A DNA stretch of 33,504 nucleotides from Microbacterium sp. Leaf288 (GTDB taxonomy: Bacteria > Actinomycetota > Actinomycetes > Actinomycetales > Microbacteriaceae). The position numbers and the translations under genes were made by a program. Shown one piece after another: positions 16,552-23,168 of the stretch (position 1 is the first letter of the stretch; each line of letters starts with the position of its first letter). The stretch is taken from NCBI RefSeq assembly GCF_001422925.1, contig NZ_LMNI01000017.1, positions 1 to 33,504 of the forward strand, given 5' to 3'. Below the pieces are notes generated by a model, which was not told where the DNA came from, did no database searches, and saw nothing but the letters and a program-made list of their open reading frames with translations.

Positions 16552-16688
16552 TGGCTACCCGGCGCGTCAACGGCGCGATTTACGTTCCCTGTCCTGGGTG
16601 CGGGCGCAAGCTCGGTCCGTTCTCCTACCTGTCGGAGGGTGCGATGAAGTGCGGCCACTGTGGCCGCGTCTTCAACGTCCGCGTCTAA
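16551..16688 (+). CDS. Tiny zinc-ribbon protein
   Basis: The ORF encodes 45 residues and starts at ATG 16551, which overlaps the DUF1508 stop codon. Two CxxC pairs, Cys14/Cys17 (CPGC) and Cys34/Cys37 (CGHC), spaced by 16 residues, form a classic zinc ribbon that covers nearly the whole protein. Such minimal ribbons often bind nucleic acid or a partner protein; no target can be named. Overlapping translation and the terminator just after it support a real two-gene operon. Confidence 0.75.
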   Translation: MATRRVNGAIYVPCPGCGRKLGPFSYLSEGAMKCGHCGRVFNVRV

Positions 16689-16709
16689 CGCATCGGCGGT
16701 TCCAGCACG

Positions 16710-16744
16710 CGAAGGGCGTACCCGGCTTCCGGGTGCGCCCTTCG
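16710..16744 (+). terminator. Hairpin terminator after the DUF1508/zinc-ribbon operon
   Basis: CGAAGGGCG and CGCCCTTCG, together with ACCCGG and CCGGGT, form a long GC-rich stem around a short CTT loop, 21 bases after the zinc-ribbon stop codon. The T-rich tract after it is weak, as is usual in actinobacteria. Confidence 0.7.
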
Positions 16745-17142
16745 TGGTTCGTGTGACGAACGACGCAGATGTGGTTCATCCAGCCCGCACAAGAGACGCG
16801 AGCGTAGAAGGACTTCGGGGGTGAGGGGGCGACTCACAGCCTTGGTTCAACCATCTCGACCCGTTCGAACCTCAGTTGGATCACCACGTTCGACGGATCC
16901 CGAACGGACGGGACTCATCGGTGGCCGCCCCGCTGCAGGCGTGAAGTTGCGTGAGATCGCCGGCGAGCACTGGATTGTACGAGAGCCGGTCGTCTGCTGC
17001 GCGGCCGAGGTGACTACGGCCTGGGTCGATGTGCGCGCGATCACTCTCCGCATATACCCCGCCCGCTCTGTTGCGCGCTGGCGTAGGTCAAGCGGAACCC
17101 TGAGCCGTAGGGCGAGGCGTCGCGTCGCTCGAGAGGTCACGC
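16745..17142. other. Non-coding gap, no recognisable feature
   Basis: Open frames exist on both strands here, but none has a clear ribosome site, conserved motif or gene-like codon usage. It lies between the terminator of the plus-strand operon and the 3' end of the minus-strand DUF7455-like gene. Confidence 0.5.
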
Positions 17143-17355
17143 TCAGTTGTTGAGGCGTCGCGTCTCGTCAGTCCAGCTGGTCGCGAGTGGCCGAAGTCGT
17201 GGGGCGAAGAGCCTGCCGTGATGCGCGCAATACAAGAGCTCGGACCCGTTGACGGTGGCGGCAATGTACGCCTGTGCACCACACGCGTCGCAGCGGTCCT
17301 GCGCCGTGAGACGTGGGGGGACGTGTTCGATGGGGGCATCTGCGATGGGAACCAT
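17143..17355 (-). CDS. Small DUF7455-like zinc-binding protein
   Basis: The product has 70 residues from ATG 17355, with AAAGGAGGG seven bases upstream, an excellent ribosome site. The core DRCDACGAQAYIAATVNGSE followed by LLYCAHHG matches the small actinobacterial family often labelled DUF7455. Its likely zinc ligands are Cys22, Cys25, Cys43 and a His of HH (45-46). The family's function is unknown; members are widespread in actinobacterial chromosomes and phages. A perfect palindrome lies 40 bases upstream of its start. Confidence 0.8.
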   Translation of the reverse strand: MVPIADAPIEHVPPRLTAQDRCDACGAQAYIAATVNGSELLYCAHHGRLFAPRLRPLATSWTDETRRLNN

Positions 17356-17394
17356 GATGAAGCCCTCCTTTGATGCATGGCAGCGGAGACCACC

Positions 17395-17414
17395 CGCGCA
17401 TGATGTCATGCGCG
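17395..17414. promoter_or_regulatory. Perfect palindrome upstream of the DUF7455-like gene and the relaxase
   Basis: CGCGCATGA (17395-17403) and TCATGCGCG (17406-17414) are exact inverted arms separated by TG. It could be an operator for the minus-strand gene or part of the origin of transfer, which in MobF elements usually lies next to the relaxase gene. No nick-site consensus is recognisable by eye. Confidence 0.4.
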
Positions 17415-17464
17415 TGCCTCTCCTGTTCGTAGCCGATGCCCAACCGGTTTGGTAGACGCCACAG

Positions 17465-17644
17465 CTACTGCGCGGGTGCGTCCGGCGCTGCCGCCGGCAG
17501 TCGCAGTTCGGGGTGGGGCTTCTCGTTGAGGACGAACGGCCGATCCCAGCAACGCGCGCACGTGATGCACCTGCGGGCGCGATCCACACAGCCTCCTCGC
17601 CGCAACTCATACGACGGCCCACCTGATCGCCCGAAGATCGACAT
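17465..17644 (-). CDS. Possible small Cys-rich protein
   Basis: A 59-codon frame from ATG 17644 contains Cys residues spaced CVDRARRCITCARC followed by WDRPFVLNEKPHPELRLP, which looks like a one-sided zinc knuckle. The upstream ribosome site is poor, and the family is not recognised. It could equally be chance. If it is not real, 17415-17770 holds only the relaxase promoter region. Confidence 0.3.
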   Translation of the reverse strand: MSIFGRSGGPSYELRRGGCVDRARRCITCARCWDRPFVLNEKPHPELRLPAAAPDAPAQ

Positions 17645-17770
17645 CGCGAAGAAGCGACTCGCGCCCACACTGGACCCACGAAGGCCCACGCCCACCAAAA
17701 ATCGCAATGCACGCAGGCACTTTCTGTGTAAGTACTCGTATCTAAGACATAAGCCGCGTACTCTGAGCTT

Positions 17771-20700
17771 GTGCGCGGTGGCCTCGAACGCTGGAAGCGG
17801 GGAGTCGAATCGCAGGGGGTTCGACAGGCGATGGCGTACGCGTTCAAGGGAACCTGTGACTCACACCTCCGGACAGTGACAGGAGTCGAGGCGCTCGCCG
17901 CGTACAGCGGCGCCGACGCAACGCATGTGGCGAGGTTCATCGTCGAGGATGGCGCGGTCGGCCAGAACCGCCTTACCGCGGAGGAGCTACGTCGCTGGGT
18001 CGACGGACGCGACCCGCAGACCGATCTGGTTCGGGGCCGTGAGCTGACGTCGCCGCAAGCGGATCTGATCCTCGACGGAACGATCAACGCGCCAAAGTCC
18101 TACAGCGTCGCCGCGCTGATCCACCCGGACCTCGCGGCGCAGTTCGAGGCCCTCCAGGATCGCCTGCGCGACCGAATCATCACCACCTGGCAGCGGGAAC
18201 TAAACGCCCGTCGCGGCGCCGGAGGTCGCGTCCGTGAGTCCCTCCGCAAGATCGAGGTCGTCGAGCTGCGCCACCGTCGCTCCAGGGCGTTGGATCCGCA
18301 CATCCATCGACACCTCTGGCTGAATGTCAAAGTCTTGGGGGACGACGGCCAATGGTCGAACGTCGACTCGCGGGTCGCGATGAGGCTGCACACTCTCGTC
18401 AATGCGGAAGGTGAGCTCGCCGCACGCACCGACCCAGAGTGGATCGCCGCGCTCGCCGCCCACGGGTACACGCTCGATGCCGACGGTGAGATCTCAGAGC
18501 TCGCGGCGGCAGTACGCCCGTTGTCGCGCAGGTCGAACCAGATCGAGGCGAACCGGGCGAGGTTCCTCCTGGACTGGCGTGCCGACCACCCAGGGCAGCA
18601 GCCTGACCATGAGGTGCTGCAGCAGATCGACCGACGCGCGTGGGCGGCAGGTCGCCCCAGCAAGCCTGGCGTCATCGATGAGTCGGACTGGGAGCAACTC
18701 ATCCGCGACGAACTCCGCGACATCGACGTAGGGATGCTCAAGCCCCGGGCGCCGGTGCGAGTAAGTGCTCGGGCACCGGACGAACTCGATCCCGACCTGC
18801 TCGCCGCGATGGCGATCGTCGATGCCGATGCCAGGTCGACCGCCTGTGGCGGCAGATTCAGCCGGTACGACGTGCGCGCGGGCGCGATGCGAGCAGTCGC
18901 AGCATCCGGCGTCATCGTGCCCCGTCCGGATCTCCAAGATCTGATCGACGATGTCGTCGCGCGCAGCTGGCCGCACGCCGTCGATCTTCTCGACGAAGAC
19001 GTCGACCGGCCCGAACACGTGAAGGGCTTCATGGCGGCATCCACAGCGTCAATGAAGCTTCGACTCGCTGCCCGTTTTGATGCGATCACGCGGGCGGGCC
19101 GACCTGCAGATTCATCGTCGATCACGCAGGCCGCGGCCGACGTGCTGCCAGCCGACGTCGCCCTGGACGCCGGTCAGGCAGATGCGGCCGCGGCGATCGC
19201 CGGCACCGACCGTCTCGTGTCCGTGACCGGGCCGGCCGGTGCAGGGAAGACGACAATGCTGCGTGTGGCGCGAAGCGTGCTCGCCGGCAACGGGCGGCGG
19301 CTCGTGGTGGTCGCGCCGACAAAGAAGGCCGCGTCCGTGGCATCGCGTGAGGTCGGGGTGACCGCGTCGAGCGTGCACGCGCTTCTGCATGATCACGGCT
19401 GGCGGTGGGGGCGCGACGAGGCTGGCGCGGAGGTGTGGACCCGCCTCACGCCCGGCGACATCGAGGGGCGAACGGGGCAAGTGTTCGAGGGGCCTCGACG
19501 ATTCGTGCTGACCCCGGGGGATCGCATCGTCGTCGACGAGGCCGGCATGGTCGACCTGCATGTGGCCAACGCGCTTGCCCTCCTCGCCGAGGAATCCGGC
19601 GCGGGGATCGCGATGGTCGGCGATCACCTGCAAGCGATGCCCGTCGGTCACGCCGGAGCGATGGCTTGCATGACACGGCGCGCAACCGCGGTCGTCGAGC
19701 TCACGGCCGTGCACCGATTCCGCGATCCCGGGTACGCCGCGCTATCGCTGCGGATGCGCGAACCAAGCTCGAAGGAGCATGCGCTGGCAGTCGCCGCGGA
19801 ACTCGACGATCGTGGCCTCGTGCATCGGGTGGCAGATGGCGGCCAAGCGCGAGAAGTGATGGTCGAGGCGTACTTCCGCTGGGCACGTCAGCACAAGCGC
19901 GTCGCCGTCGTCACCAGCACAAACGACGAAGCTGATGCGATCAACGAAGCCATCCAGCGACGCCGGCTCGACATTGGTCAACTCGATCAGACACGGATCG
20001 CGATCGGCCAGGGCGAGCAACTCCTGCTCGAAGGAGACACTGTGCAGACCCGCCTCAACGACGGTCGGGCGGATGTCGAGAACCGAGCTCTGTGGACCGT
20101 CCGCCGCATCCGCGACGACGGTGTCGAACTGTCGAGCATCAGCGACAGCGCGGATCTGCGACTCGTCTCGTTGGACTACGCCGCGAACTACATGCACCTC
20201 GCTTATGCGTCTACCGTGCACGGAATCCAGGGCGAAACCACGGATGCCTCCATCGTCGGTCCCGGCGTGAACGCTTCGGGCCTCTACGTCGGAATGACGC
20301 GAGGCCGCCTTCACAACGAAGCCGTCGCCATCGCCCACACCGCGGCTACAGCGCGAGACCAGATCGCCGACAGCATGATGCGCGGCACCCCAGAGGTCAG
20401 CATCGACGACTCCGAACGCGCCGCCCGGACCGAACACGGACGGGCCGCCCGAACGCCGATGCCGAACGGCCCGCGCGACGCCCTCTGGTCAGATCGGGCG
20501 CGCCGTCCGCTCGGCCACCTCGCAGACCTAGAGCGAAGCATCGCCAGACAGGAACATCGAGCAGAGGCGATCCTCGCGAATCTCGATGAACTGGACGCAT
20601 GGCTCGATGCGTCGGCTTCTGCGCTCCATAACGCGAGCCGCGGCCACGCGGCGGGAGATGCCCGAGCTCACGCGCGCCCAAGGGAGTCCGTAACGCACGA

Positions 20701-20953
20701 CGCACAGGTCGATGCTGCACGCGAGGCTTTGGGCGAGCGGCGCTTGATAATTACCGCGGACCGTGATCGACTCGCTGCGGACTACTCGCGAGCAATCCTG
20801 TTTCTGGACCAGGCGCGAACGGAGCGCACGCTCAGAGCGGGGCTGTCGCCGAACGCCCGCGCCCTCGAGGAGCGCGCGCGCATCGCAGCGTCGGCAGCCC
20901 CCGGGCAATGGTCGCTCGCCCAGCCGGTCGCGGGCATGTCACGGCATCGTTGA
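17771..20953 (+). CDS. MobF-type (TrwC/TraA-like) conjugative relaxase-helicase
   Basis: The product has 1060 residues. The N-terminal relaxase domain (about 35-330) has the three-His metal site HIHRH (His177, His179, His181) after HRRSRALDP and one candidate nicking tyrosine at Tyr45 (AAYSG). The C-terminal helicase half has Walker A GPAGAGKT (about 486-493), Walker B VVDEAGMV (about 587) and the late motif YASTVHGIQGETTDASIVG (about 810). The tail (about 910-1060) is Arg/Ala-rich and helical. The enzyme should nick one strand at oriT, stay bound to the 5' end and unwind DNA for transfer. The GTG at 17771 is uncertain; ATG 17831 would remove 20 residues. It faces the transfer operon convergently. 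Confidence 0.9.
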   Translation: MRGGLERWKRGVESQGVRQAMAYAFKGTCDSHLRTVTGVEALAAYSGADATHVARFIVEDGAVGQNRLTAEELRRWVDGRDPQTDLVRGRELTSPQADLILDGTINAPKSYSVAALIHPDLAAQFEALQDRLRDRIITTWQRELNARRGAGGRVRESLRKIEVVELRHRRSRALDPHIHRHLWLNVKVLGDDGQWSNVDSRVAMRLHTLVNAEGELAARTDPEWIAALAAHGYTLDADGEISELAAAVRPLSRRSNQIEANRARFLLDWRADHPGQQPDHEVLQQIDRRAWAAGRPSKPGVIDESDWEQLIRDELRDIDVGMLKPRAPVRVSARAPDELDPDLLAAMAIVDADARSTACGGRFSRYDVRAGAMRAVAASGVIVPRPDLQDLIDDVVARSWPHAVDLLDEDVDRPEHVKGFMAASTASMKLRLAARFDAITRAGRPADSSSITQAAADVLPADVALDAGQADAAAAIAGTDRLVSVTGPAGAGKTTMLRVARSVLAGNGRRLVVVAPTKKAASVASREVGVTASSVHALLHDHGWRWGRDEAGAEVWTRLTPGDIEGRTGQVFEGPRRFVLTPGDRIVVDEAGMVDLHVANALALLAEESGAGIAMVGDHLQAMPVGHAGAMACMTRRATAVVELTAVHRFRDPGYAALSLRMREPSSKEHALAVAAELDDRGLVHRVADGGQAREVMVEAYFRWARQHKRVAVVTSTNDEADAINEAIQRRRLDIGQLDQTRIAIGQGEQLLLEGDTVQTRLNDGRADVENRALWTVRRIRDDGVELSSISDSADLRLVSLDYAANYMHLAYASTVHGIQGETTDASIVGPGVNASGLYVGMTRGRLHNEAVAIAHTAATARDQIADSMMRGTPEVSIDDSERAARTEHGRAARTPMPNGPRDALWSDRARRPLGHLADLERSIARQEHRAEAILANLDELDAWLDASASALHNASRGHAAGDARAHARPRESVTHDAQVDAAREALGERRLIITADRDRLAADYSRAILFLDQARTERTLRAGLSPNARALEERARIAASAAPGQWSLAQPVAGMSRHR

Positions 20954-21010
20954 GGCGAGCTTGCCTGCAGGTTGCGCTGCGAGCGTCGTGGGCCTGTAGG
21001 GACAACGGGC

Positions 21011-21328
21011 TCACAGACCGTCGTCCGGCCCTTCGACCGCGCCAGCCCAGACCCAGCACCGGTGCTCGTGGCCGTCGATCCGGAACCGAATGGCGACTGC
21101 ACGAGAAGTCCAGGAGCACGCCTCGGCGTCCACGCGCACAGGGATGCCACCGAACCGCACCCACGCCCTGACCGGACGTGCGACCGGCGCCCTAGTCAGC
21201 GGCAGCTTGTCGAGCTGCAACTCGGAATCGGTGAGGGTGTCCAGCCGCCCGGTTTCGGCGGTGCGCTGCAGAATGCGCTCGCTCATGCGCGCATCAATCC
21301 GATCCGCGTACCGTCTATTCGTGCCCAT
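21011..21328 (-). CDS. Small hypothetical protein, divergent from an SOS-type gene
   Basis: The product has 105 residues from ATG 21328, with TGAGG seven bases upstream. The N-terminus is basic and helical (NRRYADRIDARMSERILQRT). The C-terminal half looks like a beta-rich domain (PVRAWVRFGGIPVRVDAEA, then AIRFRIDGHEHRCWVWAGAV). Trp-rich beta strands with the order VRAWVRF...V.....C.W resemble small element-borne proteins of unknown role, but I cannot name a family. It shares a 63-base divergent region with the gene at 21392, so the LexA box there could control both. Confidence 0.65.
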   Translation of the reverse strand: MGTNRRYADRIDARMSERILQRTAETGRLDTLTDSELQLDKLPLTRAPVARPVRAWVRFGGIPVRVDAEACSWTSRAVAIRFRIDGHEHRCWVWAGAVEGPDDGL

Positions 21329-21363
21329 CGGCCGCCTCACTCTTCTCGGCCGTATAGACAGTA

Positions 21364-21379
21364 TCGAACATTAGTTCTA
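21364..21379. promoter_or_regulatory. LexA (SOS) box
   Basis: TCGAAC-ATTA-GTTCTA differs from the perfect actinobacterial/Gram-positive palindrome TCGAAC-N4-GTTCGA at one position. It lies 12 bases before the ATG at 21392 and 35 bases before the divergent start at 21328, inside the intergenic region. Confidence 0.7.
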
Positions 21380-21391
21380 CAGTGTGAAGTC

Positions 21392-21652
21392 ATGAACGAC
21401 ACGGCTGTAGAACACAACGTCACGCTATGGATGGCCAACGACATCCCGGCGCGGATGTACTACGCCGGCCGCCGCTGGCGGGTCTCCGACACTCCCACCC
21501 GGCTGCGCGAGTCCATCTGGGCGGCGCCGCTGCATGGCGGGCGCAGCCTCTACGGCTGGCGGTTCCAGGCCACCGACGACGACGGCACGTCATTCGTGTT
21601 CGACGTGTTCCGCACCGAGAATGACTGGCACGTGCACCGCGCCTACACCTGA
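21392..21652 (+). CDS. Small protein under a LexA box, unknown function
   Basis: The product has 86 residues. The visible pattern is ARMYYAGRRWRVSDTPTRLR, then SIWAAPLHGGRSLYGWRFQA and FVFDVFRTENDWHVHRAY, a compact beta-rich, Trp/Tyr-rich protein. It recalls small actinobacterial proteins found beside DNA-damage polymerase genes (DUF6504-like), but I am not sure of that match. The LexA box just upstream suggests induction by DNA damage, which would also accompany entry of single-stranded DNA during conjugation. It ends 66 bases before a strong shared terminator. Confidence 0.7.
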   Translation: MNDTAVEHNVTLWMANDIPARMYYAGRRWRVSDTPTRLRESIWAAPLHGGRSLYGWRFQATDDDGTSFVFDVFRTENDWHVHRAYT

Positions 21653-21717
21653 GTTCGCTACGGCGCCCCGTATCCGATTGCGTCGGCGCCCTCGCGTGTG
21701 CCGCCGGTACACAGCGG

Positions 21718-21751
21718 AGCGGGGCGAGAGTACGCTGACTCTCGCCCCGCT
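21718..21751. terminator. Bidirectional terminator between convergent operons
   Basis: AGCGGGGCGAGAG (21718-21730) and CTCTCGCCCCGCT (21739-21751) form a perfect 13-bp stem with an 8-base loop. It sits between the 21392-21652 gene and the 3' end of the transfer operon (ssb), so it can serve both. Confidence 0.85.
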
Positions 21752-21766
21752 GCTTGTTGGTTCAGG

Positions 21767-22213
21767 TCAGCGTGACATCCCGGTACCGGCGTACGAGGCC
21801 GGTGCTACCGAAGGGCCCGGAGCGTGTGCTGCGGGCCCTTCAGCTTTTGGGGTGCGGGCGACGGTGACGGTCTGGAATTTCACCGAGGCGCCGACGTTGT
21901 CCGCGACGACGTCGCGGGTCTCCCGGGTCTGCCCGGTCTCCTTGTCGGTGTAGGTGCCGAACCGGAGGTCACCGCTGACGATGACGCTGTCGCCCTTGTG
22001 GAGGGAGTCGGCGACGTTGCGGGCCTGCTGGTTGAAGACCACGACCCGGTGGAACACGGTGCCCGCGTCTTCCCAGGTGCCGGTGGTCTCGTTCAGGCGG
22101 CGGTCGTTGACGGCGACGGTGAACCGGGCGTACTCGGTGCCGTTGTCGGTGCCGCCGTGTTCGGGGTCACCGGTGAGGTTGCCCTCGAGGGTGACCGGGA
22201 TTCTGGTGGTCAT
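21767..22213 (-). CDS. ssb: Single-stranded DNA-binding protein (SSB)
   Basis: The product has 148 residues. The OB-fold is clear: VTLEGNLTGDPE, GTEYARFTVAVNDR, VFHRVVVFNQQARNVADSLH, KGDSVIVSGDLRFGTY and DVVADNVGASVKF. It coats transferred single-stranded DNA. The C-terminus ends in ASYAGTGMSR and lacks the acidic DDDIPF-type tip through which housekeeping SSBs recruit partners, as in many plasmid SSBs. The start ATG overlaps the stop of the preceding gene (ATGA), with GAAAGGAG upstream. It is the last gene of the transfer operon. Confidence 0.92.
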   Translation of the reverse strand: MTTRIPVTLEGNLTGDPEHGGTDNGTEYARFTVAVNDRRLNETTGTWEDAGTVFHRVVVFNQQARNVADSLHKGDSVIVSGDLRFGTYTDKETGQTRETRDVVADNVGASVKFQTVTVARTPKAEGPAAHAPGPSVAPASYAGTGMSR

Positions 22214-22779
22214 GGTCGTGCTCCTTTCGGTGGTGAGTCACCCGGTGGGGTGTCTCGGTGGGCGTGGGCCGTTCTGGTCCACGCGTCCCATTCCTGCTCG
22301 TCGATCGCGTGCGACCAGGAGCGGGGTCTTGTGTCGTTGTGACCGCTGGCACAGCCGGCACCGGCACGGCTCAGGCGGGGGAGAGCGAGGGACAGCCGTT
22401 CGTGCCACCCGATGGGGCCGAGACCGGTATCGCTTTCGTCGAACGAGGCGAGGTGGGCGATGTGCAGCGCAGAGAGTTCTTCAACGAGAGCGCCGTGTTT
22501 CCACCAGCAGTTCGGGACCACGCTGACGGGAACGTAGTAGCGGACTGTGAACCACTCGACCCACGCCCGCAGGGCGACCCACACGTCGCGCGCGTCTCTG
22601 TCGGAGAGGCGACGCCAGTCGACGACGTGGGCGCCAAGCGGGTCGGAAGGCCCATCGTGATCGTCGGCGGCGGGTCCGGTGAATTCGGCCGCGGGTGTTC
22701 CGCTGAGTCCGGCGGCGCGGATTCCGGCGAGTTCGAAGGCGAGGAGGCGTTCGATCTCGGCGGGGTCGGATCCGTTCAT
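22210..22779 (-). CDS. DUF4913-like small protein of the transfer operon
   Basis: The product has 189 residues. The central part resembles DUF4913: VWVALRAWVEWFTVRYYVPV, NCWWKHGALVEELSALHIAH and GPIGWHERLSLALPRL. These proteins occur next to conjugation and SSB genes in actinobacterial elements; their function is unknown. The Trp-Trp-His segment and the GWHE motif are the conserved landmarks. It overlaps its neighbours on both sides by four bases, so it is translationally coupled. The N-terminal 60 residues and the C-terminal 40 look disordered. Confidence 0.7.
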   Translation of the reverse strand: MNGSDPAEIERLLAFELAGIRAAGLSGTPAAEFTGPAADDHDGPSDPLGAHVVDWRRLSDRDARDVWVALRAWVEWFTVRYYVPVSVVPNCWWKHGALVEELSALHIAHLASFDESDTGLGPIGWHERLSLALPRLSRAGAGCASGHNDTRPRSWSHAIDEQEWDAWTRTAHAHRDTPPGDSPPKGARP

Positions 22780-23168
22780 CGCGGTCCTCCGGAAGCGCTG
22801 AGCTTGAGCCGGAGTCGCTGGAGGGCGAGTGCGGATGCGGTTCGCCGTGTGCGGTGCCGCGAGAGCACGAGATCCCGGTCCATGAGGCGGTGGAGGAGGT
22901 CATGGCAGTACGGGTGCATGGGAACGAGGTCGTCGTGGCGTTCGAACGCCCGCCATGCACCGTCGACGAACCGGACGCCGCCGTAGTCGAGGTGATGCAG
23001 TTCGAGGCGCTCTTTGGGCGCGGGCTGTGCGCACGCGACGCAGGCGAGCGGTCGACCGAGTCGTTGCTGTTTGCGGAACCAGCGGTCGCGTCGTGCGAAC
23101 CAGGCGGGTGAGCGGAGGAACTGGGAGCGATAGGAGTTCCAGGACGCGCTCTTACGGCGGTTGCTCAC
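22776..23168 (-). CDS. HNH-like zinc protein of the transfer operon
   Basis: The product has 130 residues from GTG 23168, whose codon overlaps the coupling-protein stop (GTGA). It has an HNH/zinc-finger-like core: Cys43 and Cys46 (CVAC), LELHHLDY (His58, His59), then RHDDLVPMHPYCHDLLHRL (Cys88, His89). The N-terminus is very basic (SNRRKSASWNSYRSQFLRSP), fitting nucleic-acid binding. It may be a small endonuclease or only a structural relative. Its place between the coupling protein and the DUF4913-like gene suggests a role in DNA processing during transfer or after entry. Confidence 0.7.
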   Translation of the reverse strand: MSNRRKSASWNSYRSQFLRSPAWFARRDRWFRKQQRLGRPLACVACAQPAPKERLELHHLDYGGVRFVDGAWRAFERHDDLVPMHPYCHDLLHRLMDRDLVLSRHRTRRTASALALQRLRLKLSASGGPR

